Position numbers and translations under genes: made by a program. From Deltaproteobacteria bacterium tcs-42 (GTDB taxonomy: Bacteria; Desulfobacterota; Desulfuromonadia; Desulfuromonadales; Geopsychrobacteraceae), in contig LLYT01000018.1 of the NCBI GenBank assembly GCA_002049545.1, forward strand, positions 1 through 37,048: a stretch of 37,048 bases of DNA. Reading direction: 5' to 3'. The notes beneath the pieces were generated by a model that was given only the letters and a program-made list of their open reading frames with translations, searched no databases and was not told the DNA's origin. Of the stretch, positions 14,949-23,918 are shown piece by piece (position 1 is the stretch's first letter; every line of letters begins with the position of its first letter).

Positions 14949-15036
14949 GATATCACCATCTCACTTGTCGATTCGTTAGTGCTCTGTTATCGTACCACCA
15001 ACACCTTTCCAGCAACATCTTTTTCGAGGATCATCA

Positions 15037-16338
15037 ATGCCCCCTCTGACAGATAACTTGTGGATACTCACGGCAGCAGCACTGTTTATCGGTCTCATTT
15101 GTGGTTGGCTGATTGCGCGTTTACAGGGTCATAAACACCTGCACCTGCAATTAGGCCAGGAACAGGCGCAACGTGAAAAACTGCTGCAACAAGTTGCCCG
15201 TTTCGAAGCCCAACTGGCAGCAGAACGGCATGCCAGTGAAGAAAAGTTACATTTCATCGAAGCAAACCGCCAACAACTTGAAAAGAATTTTCAGGCCATC
15301 TCGGCACAAGCCCTGGCAGCCAACAACCAGAGTTTTCTCGATCTTGCTAAATCAACCCTGGAATCGTATCAGCAACAGGCCAAGGGAGATCTGGAAGCTC
15401 GCCATCAAGCCATCGGACAACTGGTTCAACCGCTCAAAGAATCGCTCCATAAGGTTGATGGTAAAATCGAGCAGCTTGAACAGGCTCGCAGTGGAGCCTA
15501 TGCACGTCTTGACGAGCAACTGAAGTCGCTGCTTAACAGCCAGGTGAAACTCGAATCAGAAACTGACAATCTGGTGCGTGCCTTGCGAACTCCGGCTGTT
15601 CGTGGCCGCTGGGGTGAGATTCAACTACGTAAAGTTGTCGAAATGGCCGGCATGGTCAATTACTGCGATTTTGTCGAGCAGGAAACCGCCGATAGTGGCA
15701 GGCTGCGTCCCGATATGACGATCAAACTCCCTAACGGTCGCAATATCATCGTCGACTCCAAAGCCCCCCTGCAAGCCTATCTTGAATCACTTGAGGCAAC
15801 AGACGAGAGCCAACGAACGGCCTGTCTGGTCCACCATGCCCGGCAGATTCGAGACCATTTACAAAAATTATCGGCAAAAAATTATTGGGAACAATTCCAA
15901 CCAACACCAGAATTTGTGGTTCTGTTTCTGCCGGGAGAAACTTTCTTTTCGGCTGCACTGGCTCAAGATCCTGCGTTAATTGAAGCCGGTGTTGATCAGA
16001 AAGTGTTGCTGGCGACTCCAACAACCCTGATCGCCCTGCTCCGTTCAGTCGCCTATGGCTGGCGGCAGGAAAAATTAACCGAAAATGCCGAGGCGATCAG
16101 TCAGCTGGGTCGAGAAATGTATGATCGACTTGCCACCCTTAATCAACATTTCACTCAAATGGGTAAAAGCCTGGAGCGCGCTGTTGACAGTTACAACAAG
16201 GGGATGGCCTCTCTCGACAGCCGGGTTCTCATTTCAGCACGTAAATTCAAGGAACTGGGTGCCGGAAGCAGTAAGGCGATCGATGCAGCAGAACAAATCG
16301 ACAAGTTGCCACGCTCACCACAGCACCCTGATGACTGA
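15037..16338 (+). CDS. rmuC: RmuC-family DNA recombination protein
   Basis: The 433-residue protein begins with a single membrane-like helix (about 7-27, LWILTAAALFIGLICGWLIA), then a long Gln/Glu-rich coiled coil (about 30-180), and then the RmuC nuclease-fold domain with RGRWGEIQLRKVVEMAGMV, RPDMTIKLPNGRNIIVDSKA, VVLFLPGETFFSAAL and LLATPTTLIALLRSVAYGWR. RmuC limits inversions and recombination between short repeats in E. coli, with a predicted restriction-endonuclease fold; IVDSKAP supplies the acidic and Lys active-site candidates. GAGGA precedes the ATG. It is monocistronic, with a separate promoter for the next gene. Confidence 0.93.
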   Translation: MPPLTDNLWILTAAALFIGLICGWLIARLQGHKHLHLQLGQEQAQREKLLQQVARFEAQLAAERHASEEKLHFIEANRQQLEKNFQAISAQALAANNQSFLDLAKSTLESYQQQAKGDLEARHQAIGQLVQPLKESLHKVDGKIEQLEQARSGAYARLDEQLKSLLNSQVKLESETDNLVRALRTPAVRGRWGEIQLRKVVEMAGMVNYCDFVEQETADSGRLRPDMTIKLPNGRNIIVDSKAPLQAYLESLEATDESQRTACLVHHARQIRDHLQKLSAKNYWEQFQPTPEFVVLFLPGETFFSAALAQDPALIEAGVDQKVLLATPTTLIALLRSVAYGWRQEKLTENAEAISQLGREMYDRLATLNQHFTQMGKSLERAVDSYNKGMASLDSRVLISARKFKELGAGSSKAIDAAEQIDKLPRSPQHPDD

Positions 16339-16364
16339 AAAAAGGTGATAAAACACTCCCTGAC

Positions 16365-16395
16365 TTCAAACTGAAATATGTTTCTATGTTATAAT
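16365..16395 (+). promoter_or_regulatory. Extended -10 promoter of the lemA cluster
   Basis: TGTTATAAT (16387-16395) is a consensus extended -10. A weak -35 (TTCAAA, 16365-16370) lies 19 bp upstream. GGAGG follows just before the lemA ATG at 16438. Confidence 0.65.
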
Positions 16396-16437
16396 GGGCG
16401 AATTGAAAAATCCAAACACAACATTCTGGAGGAAAAA

Positions 16438-17019
16438 ATGAGATTCGGAACTTTACTCATCCTGCTCTGCAGCACCCTGCTCCTCAGCAGCTGCGGTTAT
16501 AATAAAATTCAAAAAAACGAAGAAGCCGTTTTTTCTGCCTGGGGTGATGTTGAAGCAACCTATCAACGCCGTGCCGATCTCATCCCGAACCTTGTCTCAA
16601 CGGTCAAAGGCTACGCGGCCCACGAAAAAGACACCCTGACCGAAGTGACCAACGCCCGTGCCCAAGTGGGGAAGATGAACATTTCGGCTGACAAACTGGG
16701 AGACCCTGCGACCATGCAGAAGTTTCAGCAGGCTCAGGGACAACTCTCCGGGGCGCTGTCGCGCCTCCTGGTAGTTGCTGAACGCTATCCCGATTTGAAA
16801 GCGAGCACTAACTTCCGTGATCTGCAACATCAGCTGGAAGGGACAGAAAATCGGATTAATGTCGCAAGGCAGCGCTACAATGACGCGGTCAAAGTTTTCA
16901 ACACCTCGATCCGGACGTTCCCGAACAATCTGACTAACAATTTCCTCCTCAATCTGGAACGCAAGGAAGCATTTAAAGCCGATGCCGGCGCTTCGACTGC
17001 TCCAAAGGTGACTTTCTGA
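16438..17019 (+). CDS. lemA: LemA-family lipoprotein
   Basis: The product is 193 residues. A lipoprotein signal ([14 protein letters not shown]) ends with a lipobox Cys at position 19, followed by [20 protein letters not shown] and [21 protein letters not shown], the invariant LemA core, then [18 protein letters not shown]. LemA proteins form antiparallel helical bundles of uncertain function and are typically encoded next to TPM-domain proteins, as here. The ATG at 16438 has GGAGG at the correct distance; a longer upstream frame destroys the signal peptide. Its TGA overlaps the next ATG (ATGA), indicating coupled translation. Confidence 0.94.
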   Translation: MRFGTLLILLCSTLLLSSCGYNKIQKNEEAVFSAWGDVEATYQRRADLIPNLVSTVKGYAAHEKDTLTEVTNARAQVGKMNISADKLGDPATMQKFQQAQGQLSGALSRLLVVAERYPDLKASTNFRDLQHQLEGTENRINVARQRYNDAVKVFNTSIRTFPNNLTNNFLLNLERKEAFKADAGASTAPKVTF

Positions 17020-17762
17020 TGCGCAATCTGCTCTGCCCATTTTTTATCTTGTTATTCATCAGTTCTTCAGCCGCAGCATTGAATATCCCCAAACCAACCG
17101 GTTACGTGAATGACCGGGCTGGAATCATCTCGCAAACGGTGGAACTGAAACTGGAGCAGTTTCTACGCGAGTTTGAACAAAGTGATTCAACCCAGATTAC
17201 GATTCTGACGATTCCGACCCTGGATGGCGAAGCACTTGAAGACTATTCCCTGAAAGTTTTCGAAGGCTGGAAAATTGGCCAGAAAGGCAAAGATAACGGA
17301 GCACTCCTGCTGATTGCCAAAGCTGATAAAAAAATCCGCATTGAAGTTGGTTATGGCCTGGAAGGACGCTTGACCGACCTGCTGGCAGGACGAATTATCG
17401 ACAATGAAATTTCTCCCCGTTTCAAACAGGGAGATTTTGATGGCGGGATCGTCGCAGGTACTGTCGGTATCGCTGAAGCGGTTCGGGGGGAATACACCGG
17501 AACCGGGAGGACCAATAGTCGCAAGAAAAAGAGCAGCCCCTTTGGTTTCATCATCCCCTTACTGTTTTTCGGTGGTCCCTTTCTGTCTCGACTTGGAGGA
17601 CGACGCAGAAGCAGTCATCGCCGTGGCGGATTCTATGTTGGTGGCCCCTTTATGGGGGGTAGCGGCTTCGGCGGCGGAGGCGGTGGAGGCGGTTTCGGTG
17701 GGGGTGGATTCTCCGGCGGCGGAGGCGGTGGAGGCGGAGGTGGTGCTTCTGGCGGGTGGTAA
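17019..17762 (+). CDS. TPM-domain membrane protein with Gly-rich tail (YgcG-like)
   Basis: The 247-residue protein has a signal peptide (1-20), then the TPM phosphatase-like domain (about 27-150: VNDRAGIISQTVELKLEQFL, STQITILTIPTLDG, KDNGALLLIAKADKKIRIEV, GYGLEGRLTDLLAGRII). One membrane helix follows (about 170-190, FGFIIPLLFFGGPFL), with a basic RRRSSHRR stretch and a very Gly-rich C-terminus. TPM domains occur in photosystem repair factors and membrane-associated proteins; the activity here is unproven. Gene order lemA-TPM-TPM suggests a joint role at the envelope. The Gly-rich tail is translated from a GGC/GGA-rich repeat prone to length change. Confidence 0.9.
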   Translation: MRNLLCPFFILLFISSSAAALNIPKPTGYVNDRAGIISQTVELKLEQFLREFEQSDSTQITILTIPTLDGEALEDYSLKVFEGWKIGQKGKDNGALLLIAKADKKIRIEVGYGLEGRLTDLLAGRIIDNEISPRFKQGDFDGGIVAGTVGIAEAVRGEYTGTGRTNSRKKKSSPFGFIIPLLFFGGPFLSRLGGRRRSSHRRGGFYVGGPFMGGSGFGGGGGGGGFGGGGFSGGGGGGGGGGASGGW

Positions 17763-17921
17763 AATCTGCCGTCTTTTAAAATGACTAAACATAAACTTTT
17801 ACGGTAGAGACGCTGAGAACGCAGAGTTTACAAAGAAAACCTCAAAAAGCTTTGTTCCTGTAAATAGAGTTTTTTGATTTTCTCTCCCTCTCTCCGCCTC
17901 TGCGTTAAAAAGAGGTCAATC
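17763..17921. repeat. Spacer with GAGACGC/CTCTGCG inverted words
   Basis: 159 bp between the two TPM genes hold a word GAACGCAGAG near 17816-17825 and an inverse CCTCTGCGTT near 17897-17906, framing AT-rich DNA. Such GAGACGCAGAG-type words are common dispersed repeats. They could form a long-range stem in the operon mRNA. Confidence 0.45.
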
Positions 17922-18554
17922 ATGAAATCAGCAAACGAATTCTTCACCAAGGAAGAACAGGAAAAGATCGAAGCAGCAGTCAAAAGTGCTGAAGAAAAAA
18001 CCAGCGGTGAAATTGTTCCCATGGTTGTCGATTCTTCTTACGATTACCCCCGTGCTGAATTGATCGGTGGGGGGACACTGGCATTGGCGCTTGGTTTGAT
18101 TTCCAGCTGGGCTTTTGGCGGCGAATCGATCTGGTGGTTTCTCCCCGTTTTTATTGTTGGGTTTTTTGCTTTCCAACAATTAATCCGGCAGATCCCCGCC
18201 TTCAAACGCAAACTGATTCGTCCCGAGGAACTGACGGCAGAGGTTAATGAAAAAGCGTTGGTCAGCTTTCTTGATCAGGGATTGCATGAAACCCGCGACA
18301 GGACCGGCATTCTGATTTTGATCTCCCTCTTTGAGCACCGGGTTCAAGTCCTGGCTGACAGCGGAATTAACGCAAAAGTTCCTGAACATACCTGGGAAGA
18401 AATTGTCGATACAATTATTGAGGGATTAAAAACCGAACAGGCCTGCGCTGCAACCTGTCAGGCCATTGAACGGTGTGGTGAATTACTTCAGGAAAATTTT
18501 CCACGCAAAGACGATGACACCGATGAGCTGCCGAACCTGGTAGTCGATTCGTAG
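17922..18554 (+). CDS. TPM-domain membrane protein, second
   Basis: The product is 210 residues with no signal peptide. A TPM-type N-terminus (FFTKEEQEKIEAAVKSAEEK, SGEIVPMVVDSSYDYPRAEL) is followed by two adjacent membrane helices (about 56-73 and 77-92) and a second half with DRTGILILISLFEHRVQVLA and DSGINAKVPEHTWEEIV, the other conserved block of the TPM fold. The pair of helices thus splits the TPM domain, a known layout for the YgcG-adjacent paralogue. The ATG at 17922 follows AGAGG. It is probably co-transcribed with lemA and the Gly-rich TPM gene. Confidence 0.88.
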   Translation: MKSANEFFTKEEQEKIEAAVKSAEEKTSGEIVPMVVDSSYDYPRAELIGGGTLALALGLISSWAFGGESIWWFLPVFIVGFFAFQQLIRQIPAFKRKLIRPEELTAEVNEKALVSFLDQGLHETRDRTGILILISLFEHRVQVLADSGINAKVPEHTWEEIVDTIIEGLKTEQACAATCQAIERCGELLQENFPRKDDDTDELPNLVVDS

Positions 18555-18671
18555 CAGATCTAACCACCGGTAACCTGTCAGAGTTAGCCGCTTTCACCCA
18601 GACCCTGATGAAATGGGTCGTTTAAAACGCGAACCTCTGGTCACCACCCCGTAACGGCAATGCCTGATAGC

Positions 18672-18881
18672 TCAACTTAACCGGTTCAGTTCATCAAGCA
18701 ATTCATCAATCTCGGCGTCACTGTAATCTTTCAGCCGCGCGGCCTCCTCAATCGTATCCCAGACCGGCTCACCACAGCGGATACAGCGGATATTCTTATG
18801 AAACAGATAACCGACAGCGTCCTCTTTCAGTTCAATCAATTGTTCGATTTTCATATCCCGGGTAATCATCGGTTTTGTCAT
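18672..18881 (-). CDS. DUF1858 domain protein
   Basis: The 69-residue protein begins MTKPMITRDMKIEQLIE and contains NIRCIRCGEPVWDTIEEAA, the CxxCG block of the DUF1858/ScdA N-terminal-like family. The paired cysteines suggest a redox or metal-binding role, which is unproven. The gene starts 3 bp after the tmcAL stop, with GGGGAA as ribosome binding site inside the tmcAL 3' end, and is therefore the last gene of a sfsA-tmcAL-DUF1858 unit. Confidence 0.85.
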   Translation of the reverse strand: MTKPMITRDMKIEQLIELKEDAVGYLFHKNIRCIRCGEPVWDTIEEAARLKDYSDAEIDELLDELNRLS

Positions 18882-18884
18882 TGT

Positions 18885-20135
18885 TCAATTCCCCATTCTT
18901 AATTGTTCAAAAAAATCGCGATTGCGGCGACCTGCAGAATAATCGTGGACCAGCAATGTATAGATTTTTGTCGCCCGCAGCTCCATAGCCAATTGTTGCA
19001 GAGCTAGACGAGATGCCGCCGTTTCGGTTCCATAATAACGCTTGAGTGTCGCAAAGACACGGGAAAAGTTCTGAATCAAGGGGATGTCTCTCTGTTTGCG
19101 ACTCTGCGCCAGAAACTGCCTCCCCGTTTCACTTGCAGCCAGTAAATGCAAATAACCCGGTCCAGCCGAGAACAGTTGCCGGACGATATCCTTGTCCATC
19201 TCCAGCAAAATAGAGACCAGTATGCGCTGGATGCGGGTTCTGGTTAACTGTCGCGACTTAAGACCAACCAGCAATTCTTCCAAAGACGATACATTCTCCG
19301 CAACGCTCAAAACTCGGTTTTCTATCCCGTTTTCAACCAACCAGCAGTTAACCAGTCCGAGGGGATTGCGGAAAACTTGTGCCAATAATAAGCGGAAATA
19401 ATGATCTGCGGAGAAAAAATTTCCAGCATCGATAACCTGCCGCAACAGCTGTGAAACAGCGGCGGGGAGGAGAGCTTCAACCGGTTCCTCTGCCGCCAGT
19501 TTTCTACGTATTCCCGTTGCGCTGGCAATGCCGTTCAGGCCGATTTCGGTATCGTGATAGCCGGCTCCGATCCGTTGAATTGTTGCCGGAACAATAGAGC
19601 TGTCAACCTGTCGCAGAGATTTAAGGTATTCGATGCCAAGAATATTGTTCGGCGCAGCCAACGCTTCAGAATCGAGTTCTTCCGGCAACAGTTCGGCCAA
19701 AAGAAGTCCCCTGGCTTGCGGGTAGTTCATCCCCTGACGTAACAATCGAGAGGTTTTTTCGGCAACGATAGAATCGTGATCACACAGATAATCGGCACAA
19801 CTCTGCAACGGCGCAATCTCCCCCGATTCACTCCCAAAGCAGAGGGAATCAACACCCAGGGCGTCCAAAGCCTGCACGCCTCCCCGTGCAAAATCGGGGG
19901 CACTGCTGGCCGCCCAGGGAAGCGGCAGTTCAACAACCAGGTCGACTCCCGCCGCCAATGCCATCTCCGCACGCACCCATTTATCAACCAGGGCGGGCTC
20001 ACCACGCTGCAGAAAATGTCCACTCATCACCGCCACCGAAACATCAGCTTCAGTAACACGTAAACTTTCCCGCAAATGGTGAAGATGACCGTTATGAAAA
20101 GGATTATATTCAGTAATCAACCCGACTGCGTGCAT
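18885..20135 (-). CDS. tmcAL: tRNA(Met) cytidine acetate ligase
   Basis: The 416-residue protein opens with GLITEYNPFHNGHLHHL, whose HNGH (residues 14-17) is the nucleotidyltransferase-fold ATP motif. It continues with VAVMSGHFLQRGEPALVDKW, DLVVELPLPWAASSAPDFA and NNILGIEYLKSL, all conserved in the YlbM/TmcAL family. TmcAL activates acetate with ATP and acetylates the wobble cytidine of elongator tRNA-Met (ac4C34), improving decoding of AUG. Length matches the family. The ATG at 20135 has AAGGGA about 7 bp upstream and lies 9 bp after sfsA. Confidence 0.92.
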   Translation of the reverse strand: MHAVGLITEYNPFHNGHLHHLRESLRVTEADVSVAVMSGHFLQRGEPALVDKWVRAEMALAAGVDLVVELPLPWAASSAPDFARGGVQALDALGVDSLCFGSESGEIAPLQSCADYLCDHDSIVAEKTSRLLRQGMNYPQARGLLLAELLPEELDSEALAAPNNILGIEYLKSLRQVDSSIVPATIQRIGAGYHDTEIGLNGIASATGIRRKLAAEEPVEALLPAAVSQLLRQVIDAGNFFSADHYFRLLLAQVFRNPLGLVNCWLVENGIENRVLSVAENVSSLEELLVGLKSRQLTRTRIQRILVSILLEMDKDIVRQLFSAGPGYLHLLAASETGRQFLAQSRKQRDIPLIQNFSRVFATLKRYYGTETAASRLALQQLAMELRATKIYTLLVHDYSAGRRNRDFFEQLRMGN

Positions 20136-20144
20136 AAGCGTCCC

Positions 20145-20837
20145 TTACAGTACGACAGGGATTTGATTCCCTACCCGGTTTTCCTCCGGAGTTACAATAG
20201 TTTTATAAGCCATCGCTTCAACTCCTTCTGCAACAACGTCACGTAACAATCGTCCATATTCGGGATCAATCTCATCAGCTGGTGAAAACTCCGTTGCCTC
20301 ACTGCGCTGAATCAGAAAAAAGATCACCGCCCGAGATCCCTGCTGTTTAGCAAAAAGCAATTCTCGAAGATGTTTCTGCCCGCGGGTTGTCACTGCATCG
20401 GGGAAACATGCTGTCGTCTCACGACAACAAAGGGTGACGTTTTTGACCTCGACCCACACCGTGCTGCCCGCTTTTTCCAGATAGAAATCGATGCGACTAT
20501 CACCTAACTTATATTCCGGCTGCACCTGAAAATTTTCCAGAGATTTGATCTTATTATGGCGTAAAGCCTCCTCAACGACACGGTTGGTTCTCTGGGTATG
20601 GGTGTCGACCCAACAACCACCAACCTTGATGAGCTCGAGAGTATATTTCAATTTACGCTTCGGATTATCAGATTGAGAGATCAGAACTTTGTGACCGGCG
20701 ACAGCACATTGCTTCATACTTCCGGTATTCGGAGTGTGGGCGACAACGACACTCCCGTCCGTCAATTCAATATCGGTAAAAAAACGCTTATAACGGCGCA
20801 GTAACATTCCTTCGAGCAAGGGAGCAGGTAACTTCAT
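20145..20837 (-). CDS. sfsA: SfsA family DNA-binding/nuclease-fold protein
   Basis: The product is 230 residues with the SfsA signature: LLEGMLLRRYKRFFTDIEL, VVAHTPNTGSMKQC, KYTLELIKVGGCWVDTHTQR, DSRIDFYLE..VWVEVKNVTL and FPDAVTTRGQKHLREL. The D-(E/V)EVK triad resembles a PD-(D/E)XK nuclease fold. SfsA was named for maltose-regulated sugar fermentation stimulation; its actual activity is unclear. I chose the ATG at 20837, preceded by GGAGAT at 6 bp; a longer frame to 20906 runs into the MITE and lacks family similarity. First gene of the unit with tmcAL and the DUF1858 gene. Confidence 0.92.
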   Translation of the reverse strand: MKLPAPLLEGMLLRRYKRFFTDIELTDGSVVVAHTPNTGSMKQCAVAGHKVLISQSDNPKRKLKYTLELIKVGGCWVDTHTQRTNRVVEEALRHNKIKSLENFQVQPEYKLGDSRIDFYLEKAGSTVWVEVKNVTLCCRETTACFPDAVTTRGQKHLRELLFAKQQGSRAVIFFLIQRSEATEFSPADEIDPEYGRLLRDVVAEGVEAMAYKTIVTPEENRVGNQIPVVL

Positions 20838-20887
20838 CGGACATCTCCAAAAGGTAGAAACTCTCATTTTATCCCCTGAAAACCAGC

Positions 20888-21207
20888 CTAGTGTCGTGTC
20901 ATGCATGAGATGACGGAAAATTGCGCCGGGATGTTAACTATTCACCACCACTACTGATAGGGGCTTGTGGTACCCATGGAAAGGGCGTCTGTCGCCACGG
21001 ACGGCGACAGTCGAACGGCCATGGACGGCGCAAAGTGGCCCTTGTAATGGGTGCCTCAAGGCATTGCTGAACAGTTACCCGGGATTTTGCGTGTCAACAA
21101 GGCGCGGTTTTCGCTGCATAGCCGTAGCTATACAGCGGAAAACGTAACGCAGTTGACGCGTAAAAGAACCAGCAAGTACCGACACTTCATGGGTGACACG
21201 ACACTAG
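20888..21207. mobile_element. MITE family A, copy 3, interrupted by MITE B1
   Basis: Ends are CTAGTGTCGTGTCATGCATG on the left and TGGGTGACACGACACTAG on the right. The sequence equals copy 1 (4375-4541) except for a 146-bp family B element inserted at its CCGGGAT site. It lies between divergent sfsA and the acyl-CoA synthetase gene and probably displaces their control regions. Copy 1 shows the empty site. Confidence 0.9.
20933..21078 (+). mobile_element. MITE family B, copy 1 (nested in A3)
   Basis: The element runs from GTTAACTATTCACCACC to GCTGAACAGTTAC, with imperfect inverted ends (GTAACTATTCA / GTAACTGTTCA). CCGGGAT is duplicated on both sides (20926-20932, 21079-21085), and the eighth base is consistent with an 8-bp duplication after a local change. 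A stem CTGTCGCC / GGCGACAG lies in the middle. It has no credible gene. Confidence 0.9.
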
Positions 21208-21302
21208 CAAGCAACAATCCTTGCGGTTAAAAGGTGATAATCGTATAGTTGCACATCTAACAATTAATGCAATTAAAACCCGATAGCCACGGAGGAGAGC
21301 CA

Positions 21303-22940
21303 ATGCCCGCCAACCTGATCCCACGTACCGCTTCAGCCTACACCTATCCACTCCTGATAAAAAACCTGCTGGAAGCTCCGGCAGTCAACGATCCTCAACA
21401 GGAAATAGTTTACTGCGACAAGGCACGTTTTACCTATGCAGAATTCAGACAACGAGTCTGCAAGCTGGCCAACGCCCTGACTGCAATCGGGGTCAAACCA
21501 GGTGATACCGTCGCCATGATGGATTGGGACAGTCATCGTTATCTGGAATGTTTCTACGCAGTTCCCATGCTTGGTGCCGTTCTTCACACCGTCAATATCC
21601 GGCTGTCACCAGAACAGATCCTATACACGATAGATCACGCTGAAGACGACTACATTCTTGTCAACGAAGAATTCCTGCCCCTCCTGGAACAGATCAAAGG
21701 CCGCATCGATACAGTCAAAGGATACATTCTATTGCAGGACGGTCAGCAACAGCCAGAAACTTCTCTGACCTTTGCCGGTGAATACGAAAGTCTTCTGACT
21801 GAAAGCAGTGATGATTTCGATTTCTCCGATTTTGATGAAAACACCCGGGCAACCACGTTCTACACGACCGGCACCACCGGCATGCCAAAAGGGGTCTATT
21901 TCAGCCATCGGCAATTAGTACTGCATACTCTGGCTGGAATGGCTGCTCTGGGAACCGTAGTCCATCAAGGTCAATTTCATCAGCAGGATGTCTACATGCC
22001 AATCACCCCGATGTTTCACGTCCACGCCTGGGGGGTTCCCTATATTGCCACAGCACTCGGCATTAAACAGGTCTATCCCGGTAAGTACATGCCTGAAATG
22101 CTGCTCAAGCTGATCGACAAAGAGAAAGTGACTTTCTCTCACTGCGTACCGACGATTCTCCACCTGCTGATGAGTCATCCGCTGTTCAACGAAATTGACC
22201 TGTCAAACTGGAAAGTCCTGATCGGAGGCGCGGCCCTGCCAAAAGCAATGTGTCAGGCAGCCATGCAAAGAGGAGTCGATATCTATTCGGGTTATGGCAT
22301 GTCAGAGACCTGCCCGGTTTTGACTCTGGCACACGTGACCGAATCCGATTTAAGCGATGAAGAAGAGTTGGATATCCGCTGCAAAACGGGCCGACCAATC
22401 CCGCTGGTAGACCTGAGGATTGTCGATGAACAGATGGAAGCTGTTTCAGCAGATGGTGAAAGTGTGGGCGAAATTGTTGTCCGCGCCCCCTGGCTGACTC
22501 AAGGCTACCTGAAAGACCAACGCAATTCAGAAACCCTCTGGCGTGGTGGCTACCTGCATACCGGCGACGTCGCCAGCATAGACAAAAATAATTACGTTAA
22601 AATTACCGACCGGATCAAGGATGTGATCAAGATTGGCGGGGAATGGATTTCATCTTTGGAAGTGGAAGATTTACTCGCCACCTATCCCGGAGTTGGAGAA
22701 GTTGCCGTTATCGGTCTCCCGGATGAAAAATGGGGTGAAAAACCACTGGCGCTTATTGTGAAAAAACCGGAGAGTGAAATCAGCGAAAAAGAGTTGGTTC
22801 AGCATATTCGTGGTTTTGTTGATAAAGGAATTATCTCAAAGCAGATCATTCTGCTAAAGGTCAAATTTGTCGAGGTTATTGACAAAACCAGCGTTGGCAA
22901 AATCAACAAAAGATTGCTGCGGGAAAAACATCGGGGCTAG
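21303..22940 (+). CDS. Fatty-acyl-CoA synthetase (AMP-forming)
   Basis: The 545-residue acyl-adenylate-forming enzyme shows the P-loop-like motif FYTTGTTGMPKGVYFSHRQL (about 185-204), the aromatic/acid site YSGYGMSETCPVLTLAHV, the hinge-proximal YLHTGDVASIDKNNYVKITD and RIKDVIKIGGEWISSLEVED, and the C-terminal catalytic Lys in KTSVGKINKRLL. Such enzymes activate carboxylic acids with ATP and CoA. The protein is of the medium/long-chain type (fatty-acyl-CoA synthase family), but the exact acid cannot be fixed from sequence. The ATG at 21303 follows GGAGGAG. MITE A3 ends 95 bp upstream, so any promoter must be in that gap or in the MITE. Confidence 0.9.
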   Translation: MPANLIPRTASAYTYPLLIKNLLEAPAVNDPQQEIVYCDKARFTYAEFRQRVCKLANALTAIGVKPGDTVAMMDWDSHRYLECFYAVPMLGAVLHTVNIRLSPEQILYTIDHAEDDYILVNEEFLPLLEQIKGRIDTVKGYILLQDGQQQPETSLTFAGEYESLLTESSDDFDFSDFDENTRATTFYTTGTTGMPKGVYFSHRQLVLHTLAGMAALGTVVHQGQFHQQDVYMPITPMFHVHAWGVPYIATALGIKQVYPGKYMPEMLLKLIDKEKVTFSHCVPTILHLLMSHPLFNEIDLSNWKVLIGGAALPKAMCQAAMQRGVDIYSGYGMSETCPVLTLAHVTESDLSDEEELDIRCKTGRPIPLVDLRIVDEQMEAVSADGESVGEIVVRAPWLTQGYLKDQRNSETLWRGGYLHTGDVASIDKNNYVKITDRIKDVIKIGGEWISSLEVEDLLATYPGVGEVAVIGLPDEKWGEKPLALIVKKPESEISEKELVQHIRGFVDKGIISKQIILLKVKFVEVIDKTSVGKINKRLLREKHRG

Positions 22941-22960
22941 AACAGTCAAAAGCTGGATAT

Positions 22961-23704
22961 TTAAATACCCCCGAAAAAGCTAACAGCTTCGGGATGTTCC
23001 AACCAATATCCATCTGCATTAAGCAACATGGTCTGTCCCCGAACTACAGTACCGACGTCCCGGATTATACTTATAAGGTCACTGCCCAGATAGTTGAGTA
23101 GAACGATTCCCCGTTTAATTCCGGTTCGGTCATAGAACGGCGTTCCAAACCGCATCATCGGCTTGTAAGGCTTTTCGACTTTGCCACGTTCGATATTTAA
23201 ATCGAGGGGAGAAACAAACACTTCACTCTTGTTCAACTTTAAAGTATCTGCAAAATAATAGCGATTCTGCTTGGATTGCAGTTTACCCTTCAGGACACTG
23301 GCAGGTTCACCGTTATTGAAATTGACACGCGCCACTTCCAACCCATGAAGATCCAGATAGCGGATCTGATCATAATTTTTTTTATTTGCAGAAAAAGTCA
23401 GATATTCACTGTTGATAAGATTTAAATTGGCACTGGAATCCTCATCCAGATACGCCTTCAACTCTTCCTGCCCAGCAAGAAAGAGCAGATCACTGAAAAT
23501 TGAGGTGAAATGGTTACGCAACACTTCACGCTGTAGATTTACCGAATGTTGTTCTGCCTCACACAGCCTTTGATCATTATTTTCTGTCTGTACCTGGTAA
23601 AAAACCAGGATCATCACTCCCAGCAAAGATCCCAGGCACAATAAAAGCAGCAAAAAAGTTTTCAGCGACTGTTTATATAGTTTCTCACGTTCACGAACAG
23701 GCAT
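22961..23704 (-). pseudogene. Cache-domain sensor, output domain missing
   Basis: The 247-residue frame has a membrane helix (about 17-39, LLLLLCLGSLLGVMILVF) and an extracytoplasmic double-Cache-like sensor region: YLTFSANKKNYDQIRYLDLH, GLEVARVNFNNGEP, RYYFADTLKLNKSEVFVSPL, DLNIERGKVEKPYKPMMRFG, TPFYDRTGIKRGIVLLNYLG. In normal proteins this leads to a second helix and a kinase, GGDEF or chemoreceptor module. Here it stops after NADGYWLEHPEAVSFFGGI, only 20 bp from the acyl-CoA synthetase gene. The 3' end is folded into a hairpin (CCCGAAGCT...AGC..CGGG). It is most likely the remnant of a longer sensor, though a free-standing sensor cannot be excluded. The ATG at 23704 has GGAG upstream. Confidence 0.65.
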
Positions 23705-23854
23705 TGCCAGCATCTCCGACAAAGGCACAACAAAAATTCAAACTGTCAAGCACTCAAAACCTATGGTACAAATTAATATATCTTAAAATTAAAATAGCTT
23801 CAATATGCAAATGTAGCAGGTGAGAAAGCTGAAAAAAGAGTATTGTTAACCATT

Positions 23855-23899
23855 ATTAAAATAGGCCGGGATCACAACGGTGTCCCGACCTATTTTAAT
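23855..23899 (-). terminator. Terminator of alanine dehydrogenase gene
   Basis: ATTAAAATAGG (23855-23865) pairs with CCTATTTTAAT (23889-23899), with an inner GGGA/TCCC stem. The A/T-rich outer arms supply a T-run in both directions. It sits 20 bp after the ald stop. Confidence 0.85.
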
Positions 23900-23918
23900 A
23901 TCCATGATACATTTAAGT

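Noticed and set aside
20965-21147. Small open frame beginning with a WYPWKGRLSP-like peptide, also present at 25009-25197
   Set aside because: It is the translation of MITE B; the same frame recurs only because the repeat does, and it has no ribosome binding site.
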